A stretch of 64,000 nucleotides of DNA from Pagrus major (taxonomy: Eukaryota; Chordata; Actinopteri; Spariformes; Sparidae), in assembly GCF_040436345.1 (NCBI RefSeq), contig NC_133230.1, positions 10,364,197-10,428,196 of the forward strand, written 5' to 3'. The first letter of the stretch is position 1. Every line of letters starts with the position of its first letter. A program made the translations under genes and the position numbers. Shown piece by piece: positions 1-10,400 of the stretch. Under the pieces are notes generated by a model that was given only the letters and a program-made list of their open reading frames with translations, searched no databases and had not been told where the DNA came from.

Positions 1-280
1 CTACCTCTTGGTGAGTAATGTTAGTGATCGTTAGCCTCCTGGCTATTGTTTGTGTCTTCAGCCTGACTGAGAGCAGCTTTCAGAACTGATTGAAAAAAGC
101 TGATCATTACATTATTATTTTAGTCTACATCTCTTTCCACAACCCTCTTTTACTTATTTTTCTTTTCTGGCATTCTGATTTATGTGCAGGTTCTGGCACA
201 GCAAGGAAATTCAGTCCAACATTAGCAAGTAGTTAGTTTAGATCAGAGTCCAGAGGTGGACATGTGTGTTGGTTAAATGT
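1..280. repeat. Segment shared with 8040-8275 in an intron of class I gene B
   Basis: This stretch matches 8040-8275 closely, with one gap of about 18 bases. In gene B the copy sits between the last two cytoplasmic-tail exons. Here it lies about 120 bp from the alpha3 exon. It may be part of the gene duplication or a mobile element; weakly complementary ends (CTAGCTACC and AGTAGTTAG) hint at the latter. Confidence 0.7.
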
Positions 281-396
281 TAATCTGAGAATAAAACAAT
301 ACAAAGAAACAAAACTTCCAACAAACATATATACACATGTACTGCAGGACTGTTACAGTAAAATAAATGTGTTCCACCGTCATCACTTCGTCTTAC

Positions 397-1515
397 CTTC
401 GTTGGTCCTGATCACTGCTTTGTCCAGTTTGGTGATGATGTCCTCCTTCACACCAGAGAGCTGAAACACACAGTCGTACCTCGTCCAGTCTTCAGGTGTG
501 ACTGATGAAAGGTTCAGGTCAACACGCATCTGGAAGGTTCCATCATGGTTGGGGAGGATCTCTCCATAGTCCACCTCCTCATAAAACTCCTCTCCATCTC
601 TCCTCCAGACGAGTGAGGCTCTGCGAGGGTAGAAACCTGTAGCGTGGCAGCTGACTGGAGAGGAGGGAGTCTTCTGGAGGAGAGACACTGAGGGAAGCTC
701 TGGAGAGTAAAGAGAGAGACAGTTTTATAGGTTATTTATTAGTATTTACTGTTTATTAATATAATTATTCCTGTTTGATGGAATATATTTTAAAAGTTTT
801 AGTAACACAGACAAAATATGTGAACACGTTACAAGAAGGGAGGGACAGAGGGGTCAAATGGGCTGAGACAGATGAGAAAGGGAGGAGAAGGACAGTGAGA
901 GACTGAGATGGACAGAAACAGAAGAGAGAAAATGGAGGTAAAGAGATGAAGAGGTGAGAGAGAAAATAAAAGAAAGAGAAATGTGTGTAAACTGAGACAA
1001 AGTGTGTCTCTGCATGTCAGTTTATATTTATTGTAACGTTACTGTTTGAAGAGAAATATGAAGACTGTTGTGTCCATTAAACTGCATCAGGTCAGGTGAT
1101 TGTACCTGTTCTCAGCAGAGAGCTCCTCCCATAGTCCACATACTTCTTCAGCCAGTCAGCGCACTCCTGGGTGAGGTACTGCTTGAGCATTGCTGTCTGA
1201 GCTTTGTTATGATCCCACTTGTGTTTGGTGATGACAGCCTGTTGTTTTGGAGCGATCCATGTCTCTGTCTTGAGGTCAAATGCAATGAAGTCTTCTCCAT
1301 CGTAACCATCCTGGAAAAAACCATTAACCTCATCGGTCTCATCATCCCACTCACAGCCGTACATCTCCTGGACAAGGTGGACACCTGAGGGAGAGACAGA
1401 GACGACATTAAACCAGAGTGAGATCACAGCTCAGTCATCTATCATCAGCTGATATCACATCTTCACCACAGAGACACACTGATGCAAGAAGAAATGCCTC
1501 CAACAGACAGTTTAA

Positions 1516-1563
<48 letters not shown>

Positions 1564-3007
1564 AACATCTTCATACTAAAATACAGAATGAAAATAGAAA
1601 CAACATTTTATCAGTAGAAAGTGAAACATAAACAAACCTCCAGTTTGGTTGAAGCGCTGCTTTGCAATGTCAATGTTGCCTTTGAAGGTCTGCTCAGAGC
1701 CCACAGATCGCTCAGTCTGTCTCTCCCAGTACTGAGGATCATCTGCTGTGACTCTGATCATCCAGTCCTGTTTGGGTACTTCTCTCCTGATGTTACTGTC
1801 ATAGTAACTTATCGGAACTTCATCAACCAACCCAACGGTCACAAACTCTGGGAAGTTTGGGACTCCAGAAGACGCAGTGTAGAAATACTTCAGAGAGTGA
1901 GTCACTGTAAGAAACAGTTAATGTCGTGATTTCAGTTTTATAAATCACTGAATAAACTTTACAAACACAAAAGTAAACGTATGGAATGCCATTGGAATGA
2001 ATTCCCTCCAACATGGACTAATTTTTAATTCACTTTTAGTCCTGAAAATAAAAACTTAATCTCAATTTTTAATAATTGATTCATCCATGATTTCAGAATC
2101 CTTCACTGTCCTCTGCTGTCTGAATACATGACGATCATATTTCTGTGTTAAACTGCACTAAAACAGCTTTTATAATGTTTTACAGTATTGTCCGACAGAT
2201 ACTGGAGTTTGAGGCTGATACTGATACTTTTAAAACTTAAGACAATTACAGAAATTTAAAATCTGATTTTTATGACAATAGCATTTTTCATAATAAGACA
2301 CAAAACATAAACAAATGTTTTTAGTGACCAAGACACAAACTGATCAGGACATTTCACAGTTATTAATAAACTCTTCAGTGCTCTCTGGTGGACAAACTCT
2401 GTAATGAAGACTCTGTTTCTAAATGAGCTCAAACCCACTTTAACATTTTTCTTCTTCAGTTTCTTGTCACTTATCAGCCACATCCACACAGATACCAACA
2501 TATCTGTAATAAGTTAATATCTGCAGATATATCTGTGGCTGATTTATTGATCTGACTCTACTAAACAACATGCTATTGTACACACAGTAAATGTCATAAC
2601 TACCAGTGTGATGTGACTGGACCCAACCAACAAAACTCAGTATGGACGAACTACATTAAAGCAGATGTGTGTTTCAGTATGTGGAGTTAAACTGAGGAGT
2701 TATCTGGGAAATGTCGTCTTCAATTCAATGGAAAATATATTATATATAAATATATTATTATTAAAATTATTATTCATAGCAGGCTGTGATTGATTTTACG
2801 TGTTTTCTGTGTGCAAATAATTGTGTTAACCCTTGTCTGGTGTTCGGGTCTGTGGGGCCCGTTTTAATTTTTCATCAAAAGAAAAATGATACGATTAATT
2901 ATTTCGTCAAACTCAGATTTATTGGCCTTGGCTGATTTTCTGTGAAGAACATATATCATAACACATTTTCAATGACCACCCCCCCCACCCCCCACCCCCC
3001 ACCCCCG

Positions 3008-3089
<82 letters not shown>

Positions 3090-3685
3090 TTACATACAGG
3101 ATGTTCGGGTCCACTGGACCCAGGGCGCGTGTGTGTGAGTGTGTTTGTGTTGTGCTTCTGCCAGTGCCGTTCCCGCACAAGGTTGCAACATTGTTGCAAA
3201 ATTCAAGCACCAACACCGTCTGCGCTCACATTGATACATGGTAAAATAATATAAAACATGTTCATAGTTTCTAAAACAGTCTTGATTTTTATATCAAACG
3301 TTCATGAACAACTCAGAGATTAAAACTGATCAGTGCACTAAACATAGTTTCAGACAATCTCTGATGTTTTCTGCTCTTTTCTTTATTTATCTGAGTGTGT
3401 TGGACTGTTCTGTGCTGCGTAGTTCTGCTGACATTTTAGCATCAAGATCGATCACATGAATTCAAATAATGTCCGAAATATAGAAAAGAAAATAGACATA
3501 TACACTTTTTAACATCTATTTTCTAAACATCAAAGACTATAAAAAGAAACTTCAATTCATATTTACAGAACATAAAGACAAGAAACATTTTTTTCTTTTA
3601 CAACCAACTGAAATAAAGTGAACTGACCTGCCGCCGCGCCATGTAGACCTGTTCCCAGGAGAGCCAGAAGACACAACATCTTCAT
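397..3685 (-). CDS. MHC class I heavy chain, U lineage, gene A (leader to alpha3; 3' part not seen)
   Basis: Membrane-type class I heavy chain that would bind peptide and beta2-microglobulin. Visible exons, read right to left: leader 3628-3685 (starts [11 protein letters not shown]), alpha1 1638-1904, alpha2 1106-1384, alpha3 397-699. All have consensus splice sites and each exon ends in phase 1. Peptide-anchor residues of classical molecules are present: Tyr7 (KYFYT), Tyr59 (QYWERQ), the fish-typical Arg at position 84, Thr143, Lys146 and Trp147 (TKHKW), Tyr159 and Tyr171 (WLKKYV). The glycosylation site NQT closes alpha1, and the alpha2 disulfide cysteines (YGCEW, QEC) and alpha3 cysteines ([14 protein letters not shown]) are present. 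No transmembrane exon follows alpha3 inside the window. Only about 120 bp separate alpha3 from sequence that in gene B lies beyond the transmembrane exon. Gene A is either continued left of position 1, truncated, or secreted. Confidence 0.92.
1517..1559. repeat. (TG)n microsatellite
   Basis: About 20 uninterrupted TG units in the alpha1-alpha2 intron of gene A. Gene B carries a similar tract at the equivalent place (14939-14992), so the repeat predates the duplication. Confidence 0.95.
2826..2905. mobile_element. piggyBac-like terminal fragment
   Basis: TTAACCCTTG followed by GGTGTTCGGGTCTGTGGGGCC has the TTAA target and CCC start typical of piggyBac-derived fish MITEs. A second related piece (GATGTTCGGGTCCACTGGACC) lies at about 3100-3122. 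No opposite terminus was found. It lies in intron 1 of class I gene A. Confidence 0.45.
3009..3088. repeat. (CA)n microsatellite with C-rich lead
   Basis: About 39 CA units with one G interruption, preceded by a C-rich run at 2979-3007, in intron 1 of gene A. Long open frames across it are repeat artefacts. Confidence 0.95.
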
Positions 3686-3831
3686 GGTGAACTGTCGTTT
3701 CTGAAGCTTTGATCACAATAATATTATTCTTTATCCTCAGACAGACTGAGACTGCTCCCTCTTCTTGGGGATCCAGGGGTGAAACGAGGGGAAAACACAG
3801 AGAGAGGCGTTAATATCAACCTCCATGTGAG

Positions 3832-3860
3832 CCAATGGGAATTTGCCTGAGCATGACGTA
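3832..3860 (-). promoter_or_regulatory. SXY-type promoter module of class I gene A
   Basis: Reading the minus strand, a TACGTCA motif (X2/CRE-like, 3854-3860) is followed 17 bp later by ATTGG (Y box, NF-Y site, 3832-3836). This is the X2-Y arrangement that, in mammals, recruits RFX, CREB/ATF and NF-Y and then NLRC5 or CIITA at class I genes. An ACCCAGTT element just upstream is shared with gene B and could be the X1 box. The module lies about 150 bp upstream of the leader ATG. A GAAACGAGGGGAAAA stretch at 3781-3795 resembles an interferon element only loosely. Confidence 0.7.
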
Positions 3861-3889
3861 GAACTGGGTATTAAACCTCCTGCTGCTCA

Positions 3890-4369
3890 CTGTCAGCTAC
3901 AGGTCAGATACTCTGGAGTCTGTGTGGATGCAGTAGTGTCTTATTGTCCTTTTGTTCTGTGTGGCTGCCCTGGGATTGAAAACAGTCCTGATCACAATAT
4001 CAACAACAAACAACAAATTAAAGTGACGTTTCATCGATGTTATAGTGAGCGGACTGTACACATAACAAGTTATTTTATTTATGTGTTAGTGTGTTTCAGT
4101 TCAGACCTACTCACTTAATTACAATCAGGACAGACAATATAATAAAACACGAGAGATGTGATGAAACAATATTTGACCTCAGTGTTTTACTCTGAAATGA
4201 AAACAAGAAGCAAAGAAATGAACCCAAAGCAGAAAGAGAGTCAGAGAGCTTCTTCAGCACAAACATCAGATCAGGTCAGCTCTGTCCTTCAGCCTCAACG
4301 CCTCTGAACTGATTTGGAGCTGTGGACGCTGAAAACTGCTCGAACCACAGAAATGTAACACCACTGTTG
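3890..4369. repeat. Upstream flank of class I gene A, duplicated at 17278-17755
   Basis: About 480 bp upstream of the promoter nearly match 17278-17755 and diverge sharply after CACCACTGTT. This marks the right-hand boundary of the tandem class I duplication unit. It holds no convincing coding exon. Confidence 0.85.
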
Positions 4370-4779
4370 GTCTGAAAAACTCACTCATTTTGTTGCTTTT
4401 TATGAGTAAAGTCGCTGAGAGGGTCTGAGTCTGGCGTGCAAGTCACCCAGTTGGCAAAACTGTGTGGGTGTGTGTGCTTGTATACATGTGTGCACATGTG
4501 AGTGAGTGGTTGTATGAGCTTATAATTCATATGTAATATTGTGTCAGTCAAAAAAAATGTTGCTGTAGTAACATGGCCAGGCCCTAAACATGTCCCTGCT
4601 TGTATGTATGTTACTGTACAGTGACATATGAGTGGACATACATGAAGATTTAAGGGCAACACTTCTTATGTAATATTGTAAAACTAAAGTAACAACATCA
4701 TGTGACATCCGATCATTTAACAAAAATTTAACACACAAAAAAGCCCATGTTTATATTCAAATGATATGCACACATTTAA

Positions 4780-5760
4780 AGGGAAAAATAACAAACTCCT
4801 GCACAGTTCACTTGCAATTAAGTTTAATGACAACAATGTTTCGGTACTTAGATTTTCATCGGGTTATCTTACAAGACAATGGGGGAGGCTGTCTTAAGTT
4901 GTGGATGGCTGTGGACCAATCGGGCCACACCGCAGACAGAAATCCCTCCAAATGATTAAGAATTACTTATGGGACGGGGGAAGAAATACACTGTGGGAGC
5001 TGTCGAGAAAAAGCAAATCTCATCAAAGATTACAGAACAGGCCAACTCATGAGGTCACATTAAGAAGTAAATCATCCAGACCGCTAGGAAGCATGGTCTA
5101 ACATTTCATAGGTTACATCTTCACAATAAAAATCATATAACAGGAATTTCATAGTAAAGAATTGGTTGGAACTTAATATATCTTCTAGAGCCTGTCCCTA
5201 CACAAATAAAAAGGACATAGAATTTGAATTAGGCAAAAAATAGTGAAGGATTATATATGAGACTATATTTATAATATAAACAATTGCTATGTCTGTAAAA
5301 ATGTTCAGTGACAGAACAGCCCAACCCATAACATGAGTTATAACATGACATCACATGAAGCAGTAGTTCATCGTTTAGACCCCTGGGAAACAATCATTTC
5401 ATCATTAAAGTGTACAGCAACAGGATAATAACGACCATTTCTACATATGCCGCTTTTGTGGTCACTTATACGTTGCTTCAACTTCCTAGTGGTTTAACCC
5501 ACGTACATTAATCCATATGGACACCGGAGTGTGTACACAACGTGCATGGAGGCGCACGTGATGACACTACTAATGAAAAAAGATTTGTTTGTGTGAGGAC
5601 GAGAAAAGATATTGGTATTTTAGGTGTTGCACTGTGCGCAGCTCCCACAACGGTAGTCGCCGTTGGGTAAAGGGCTTTGTAGCCTCTGTTGTATTGACTG
5701 CGTGGGTTTTTGGCGTACAAATTTGCATGATTTCATCCCCCGGATTTTGCACCTGTCGAT
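4780..5760 (-). mobile_element. Penelope-like retroelement fossil (3' part)
   Basis: On the minus strand, 5395-5545 encodes a recognisable GIY-YIG endonuclease signature (CPYGLMYVG, then TTRKLKQRISDHK), the hallmark of Neptune/Poseidon-type Penelope-like elements. It continues into a decayed 3' region ending near 4,780 with the CGAAACATTG-type end seen in such elements. The reverse transcriptase is not visible, so only the 3' third remains. The copy is broken and looks old. It lies between the two class I genes, outside both. Confidence 0.65.
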
Positions 5761-7140
5761 CTTAAGGAGTGCAAAAGCTGTACTCTATGAATTAATAAAA
5801 ATAAAAAAATAAGCACACACGCCCCATATTCTACACACACAAGAAACCTTTACAAAATGTGGAACAATCAACAGATTCAGTTGTAAATAAAAAGTTTGTA
5901 TTGAAAAAAAAAGGATTTACAAATCAAACAAGAAGAAAACAAGAAAAAAAAGTAAATCAATAAATTCACACAACACACTCAATTCACCCAGAAAAGGAGA
6001 TGCTGTACACAAACTGTGTATCTAAGGCACATTAAAGATGCATTTACTAATTTACTGATGTATTTACTGTTAAATGTAAATGTGTGTAGAAGTGTATGTT
6101 TATTTACAAATGCAAATGAGTCTGAGATGAGAATGAGAATGTGAGTCTATATGTGCATTTGCATTTGTTTTACAGAACGCCACCAATTCAAAATCATTCA
6201 CATATTGAACTGTAGATCTGAAGGACATGTGTGCTTGTGTGTGTGTTCTTATATGTCATCTCATATGTATGTTACAATCATGCAACAGATTTATACCAAC
6301 ATATTTCTATTTACAGGCTTTCTTTTTGTCAACAGTGGGGCCATCCTTCCTTGTATTTGAATTGTTTATCTTTTACACAGTTAGTCTGAACATTGTAGAC
6401 ACTAATTAACATCATTACAAATGGCAGCATGGATGTGCAGTTTTACTGTGGCAAAAAATTTAAGGTGAGCTAAAACGTTATCATTTGATATTCAATAAAG
6501 ATTTGAACATAGATTATGGTGTGGAGGCCCCATGTCAACCTTGTTTGAGCTACATATGCCTTGTACCCGGTCAGCATTTGTATCACTGGTCTGTAACCTC
6601 AGCAGTGCTGAAACATTTCCCACCCAGTGTCTGGAATAAAACAAAATATGCCAGTAGACTAATTTTAAGTATAATCATCTACTGTTAAAACTTGGATTGT
6701 CATAAAATTTTGTCATTCAAAAATTGACAGTTGGTCTCTCAATTTATTTTGTGTTGTATTTCAGAATTTTCTTTTTGTTCTTATTTTAATTGCTTGCATT
6801 ATCTTTTATTATTTATCTTTCATTATCGTACCAAACCCTCTTTAATTTTTTATTTATTATATAAATATATAAAAAATATATATATAACTTTTTTATTGCA
6901 TTGTCTTATTCTTGGTGTGCATTGGTCTCTAAATCCATTTATAAGGTGCTTTGTTTTGCCAGTCGCCTGTAAAGAATTTTTAATTGCATTTAATTTGCTT
7001 TTAAGTTGCTATAGAAATAAATTTGACTGATTAAATGGACTTTCTGACCATATAAATGTAAATAATATTGTTTTGTTGGTGTGGTGACTCTTTTGTTTAA
7101 GTTTGGATTACAGATCGTGTCTTTACTGCAGTAAAACATG

Positions 7141-7146
7141 TTTATT
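7141..7146 (-). terminator. Poly(A) signal candidate, class I gene B
   Basis: AATAAA on the minus strand, about 280 bp past the proposed stop at 7428. No closer canonical signal was seen. Confidence 0.4.
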
Positions 7147-7427
7147 TCTCTCACAAAGTAGAAGCTTTCTCTTAGAAACCAAAGTTCAACGTTGCAGATT
7201 TCCTACGGACTGCAGTTCCCCATCTTCTTCACACCTTGACTCAGTTCTGTTCAGACAAGTAAATAAGAGTTCACGAATCAACAGTGCAAAAGGTGTTGAT
7301 GTATATTGCAATAAGGTGTGAAACATCCGTCATAAACCTTTGTAATGGCTCAAAATGTGGATAAATAATGCTTGCTGTAAAGACATACTGTACATCATAC
7401 AGGTGATGATTCAGACAGACAGAGCCA

Positions 7428-10400
7428 TTAGTTACCTTCGATCAATGGTGAGTTGCTGTTGAGACTTCCTGTAGAAGATTCATCAGAACTCATTGATAAA
7501 GTGTCCGACTCTGAGGAGAAAAAAAAATTGAACAACAGTCAAGTAAAGGACAAAAATAGCCGTGATAGACAGAATTATGCAGGCCTGTCCACAGAAATGT
7601 AGATAAAGTTGAAGCTGAAGTTCAGGAGCAGGACCATACCTCAATCACTCCCCTTCATGTCATGTGCCTATATAAACCTCATCGTGCTTCATGCCTGCCT
7701 TTTCTTATTTCTCGTGCCCCTCGCTCCCCTTCTTCTGTCTTTGTCTCTCTCTTTATTAAAGGGGGTCTGCCAGCCCGGGAGCTGCCGTTGATCCCTAACG
7801 AAGCCTTTCCCACACCGCAGCCGCTCAACACTTCATCAACATCGTACTCACATTGCACCTCAATAAACTATCATCTACATCCCATTGATGGTGTGGTCCT
7901 TGCTCATGAAACAGCTGCTGGGCCTCTAAACAGGTCCAGTAAACGGGCCGTCCCCAAATCGACTTTAATCATATCAAGACAAGCTCCTGCTCTCTCTCCT
8001 ACATGAACACAGGAATGTCGTCTCTATTGTCTAGCTAGCACTAGCTACCTCTTGGTGAGTAATGTTAGCTGTAATGTTAGCCTTCTGGCTATCGTCTGTG
8101 CAGCTTTCGGAACTGATTGAAAAAAGCTGATCATTACATTATTATTTTAGTCTACATCTCTTTCCACAACCCTCTTTTTCTTCTCTTTTCTTTTCTGGCA
8201 TTCTGATTTATGTGCAGGTTCTGGCACAGCAAGGAAATTCAGTCCAACATTAGCAAGTAATTAGTTTAGATCAGTAAATTTCTCAGGTCAGGATACAAAA
8301 ACAAAAGACTGATACCATTTTCAGGAGAATGAATTTTACTAAAGCAACAACGCTTTATTTGTTTCTGTTGTTTTAATAAGTAATGGTGAGTATTTTGGTT
8401 AAACAATTAGTTTATCACTGCTCATATTGAGGATGAACTTGATTATTGTTGGCCTCCATGGGGCATCCCAGCAGTTTGGCCCCAGAGAGCTTTCCCCTTT
8501 CCCCCCTTATGAGCAGCCCTGGATTTATGTTCAGGCAGCCACACAAACAGACATACAGTCATGAATACAGACCAGCTGATCTGCTCTGGGTTGCCTGTCC
8601 AAAACTGAAACCTCTGGGCCATGACTTTCTCCACACAAATGTTACTAGTCTATACATTTTCACCATTTTTTTTCACCGTTTCACTAATTTGACTTTTTGT
8701 GCTTTTGTAATGATGTTTGGTAAACAAATTGAAGTGCTCCGACTTCATAAAGTCGTCTCCACTACTGAAACCACTGGGCTAAAAATGTAATGTTTGTAAC
8801 TCCTCAAAATGTGCTTTATATGGGTTACATTTCAACGATTCATTACCTTTCATCAATGATTCAGTGTGTGTGCTTCCTGTAGAAGAAATCTTTGAAGAAA
8901 CATCTAAATATAAAAAGAAAATAATAATAATTTGAACAACAATCAAATGAAGAACAAAAACAGATATGATAGATATGCAGTATGTACATGCAGACAGACG
9001 GACAGACAATCTTGTTGATTTAGTCCTGACACAACTCATGCAGCCATTTTTTATCAATCATATTGATGAACGAAAGTCTATCATTAAAAAATACATCTGA
9101 CAAATGAAGTGATGAATTTGGGCATCTCATTAGCATTATACAGACTTTATAACTACCTGAGAGAGCTACTGTATGATCGGAGGACATTGCTAGTTAGTTA
9201 ATAAACCAGCAGAGGGCTCTGCTGAGCCTTACATCTCAGACTGCTGGGTGTAAAATACAGTAAAAACAAATTGTACTTACCAGGTTTAGCACATTTTGCT
9301 GAAAAAAAAGACATAAAGAAGGGAAAGACAGATTAATTCAGTTGTCAACAAAACCAATCCAAGGATACTGATTCCCTCCTCTAATTCAGTTAAATTTCTT
9401 AAAAGTCCCCTCTAACTTTCTGCTTAACTTTGACTTTTTCAATTGATCAGTTCTCTCTGACATACTGGAAAATGATCAGACCGTGAAAGCACATTAACCT
9501 TGTTTCATTTTCCAATCTGGATAAGCATCAACTCAATGGTCAAAATCAAAGGGGAACTCAAAAATGGGAAATTTGGTTCTGTCACCTTTCTTCATTTTGT
9601 AAGCGGAGAATCCAATGGCAGCAATGAGGACGAGAGCAAGAACAGCCACGGCAGCGCTGATGATGATGATGGTCGTGTCAATAGGCTTCCCTGTTGATCA
9701 GAAAATAACAAAACAAAACACACACACAAAAAGAAATCACAACCTGTACTAATGAAGCACAGTTAATATCATCATATTATATGACACAAGTGTTGTCTTT
9801 TTCTGGTTTTAAAGGCTGCATTACAGTAAAGTGATGTCATTTTCTGAACTTACCAGACTGTTTTGCTTATTCTAATACTTGGTCATTATATAAGGAAACA
9901 AAGTAATTTATTTGTCATTTTACCAAACTGCAAAACAAAATTTAGTTTAACTCCTTTGTCCTACATAGGAGAAAACAAAACAAAAACAAAAACAACTATT
10001 TTGTGGAGTAATTTGATTGAAATTAATTGAATTAATTGAGGAGTCTCACGCCTTGGGGAAAGAAGCTGCTCTATAGTCTGTACCGCAACGTATATCAACA
10101 TTACCGATGACTATTTGTCCAAAATTATCACTTTTCTAATATTTTGTAAAAGTACCAATTGACAACCCTACAGTAATGTCACAATATTGATATCGAGGTA
10201 TTTGGTCAAAAATATTGTGATATTTGAATCTGTCAATTTATGTAGTGATTTAAAGCGATTTCAACATATAGACATATTGTTCATTTCGATATAACCTTTA
10301 AATTAATTTTAAATTAAGAAAATTTAAGTACACATTTTTGAGCATCCATCCGCTTAAACCAAAGAAAGCACAAAAGAATAAAGTTGTATTTAGCAAAAAA

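Larger units (their letters stand above)
4370..7427. other. Intergenic DNA between class I genes A and B
   Basis: Apart from the Penelope-like fossil (4780-5760) I see only AT-rich sequence with short frames. 5,760-7,100 has no recognisable gene, and 7,100-7,427 is probably the 3' UTR of gene B. Confidence 0.7.

Noticed and set aside
2942-3244. His/Thr-repeat protein across the CA tract, both strands
   Set aside because: Dinucleotide repeat in an intron; it reads open in several frames.
7175-7215. Alternative terminal exon of class I gene B after GGGAACTGCAG
   Set aside because: A frame of 13 codons with a stop is possible, but the acceptor has no pyrimidine tract; the simpler reading ends at TAA 7428-7430.
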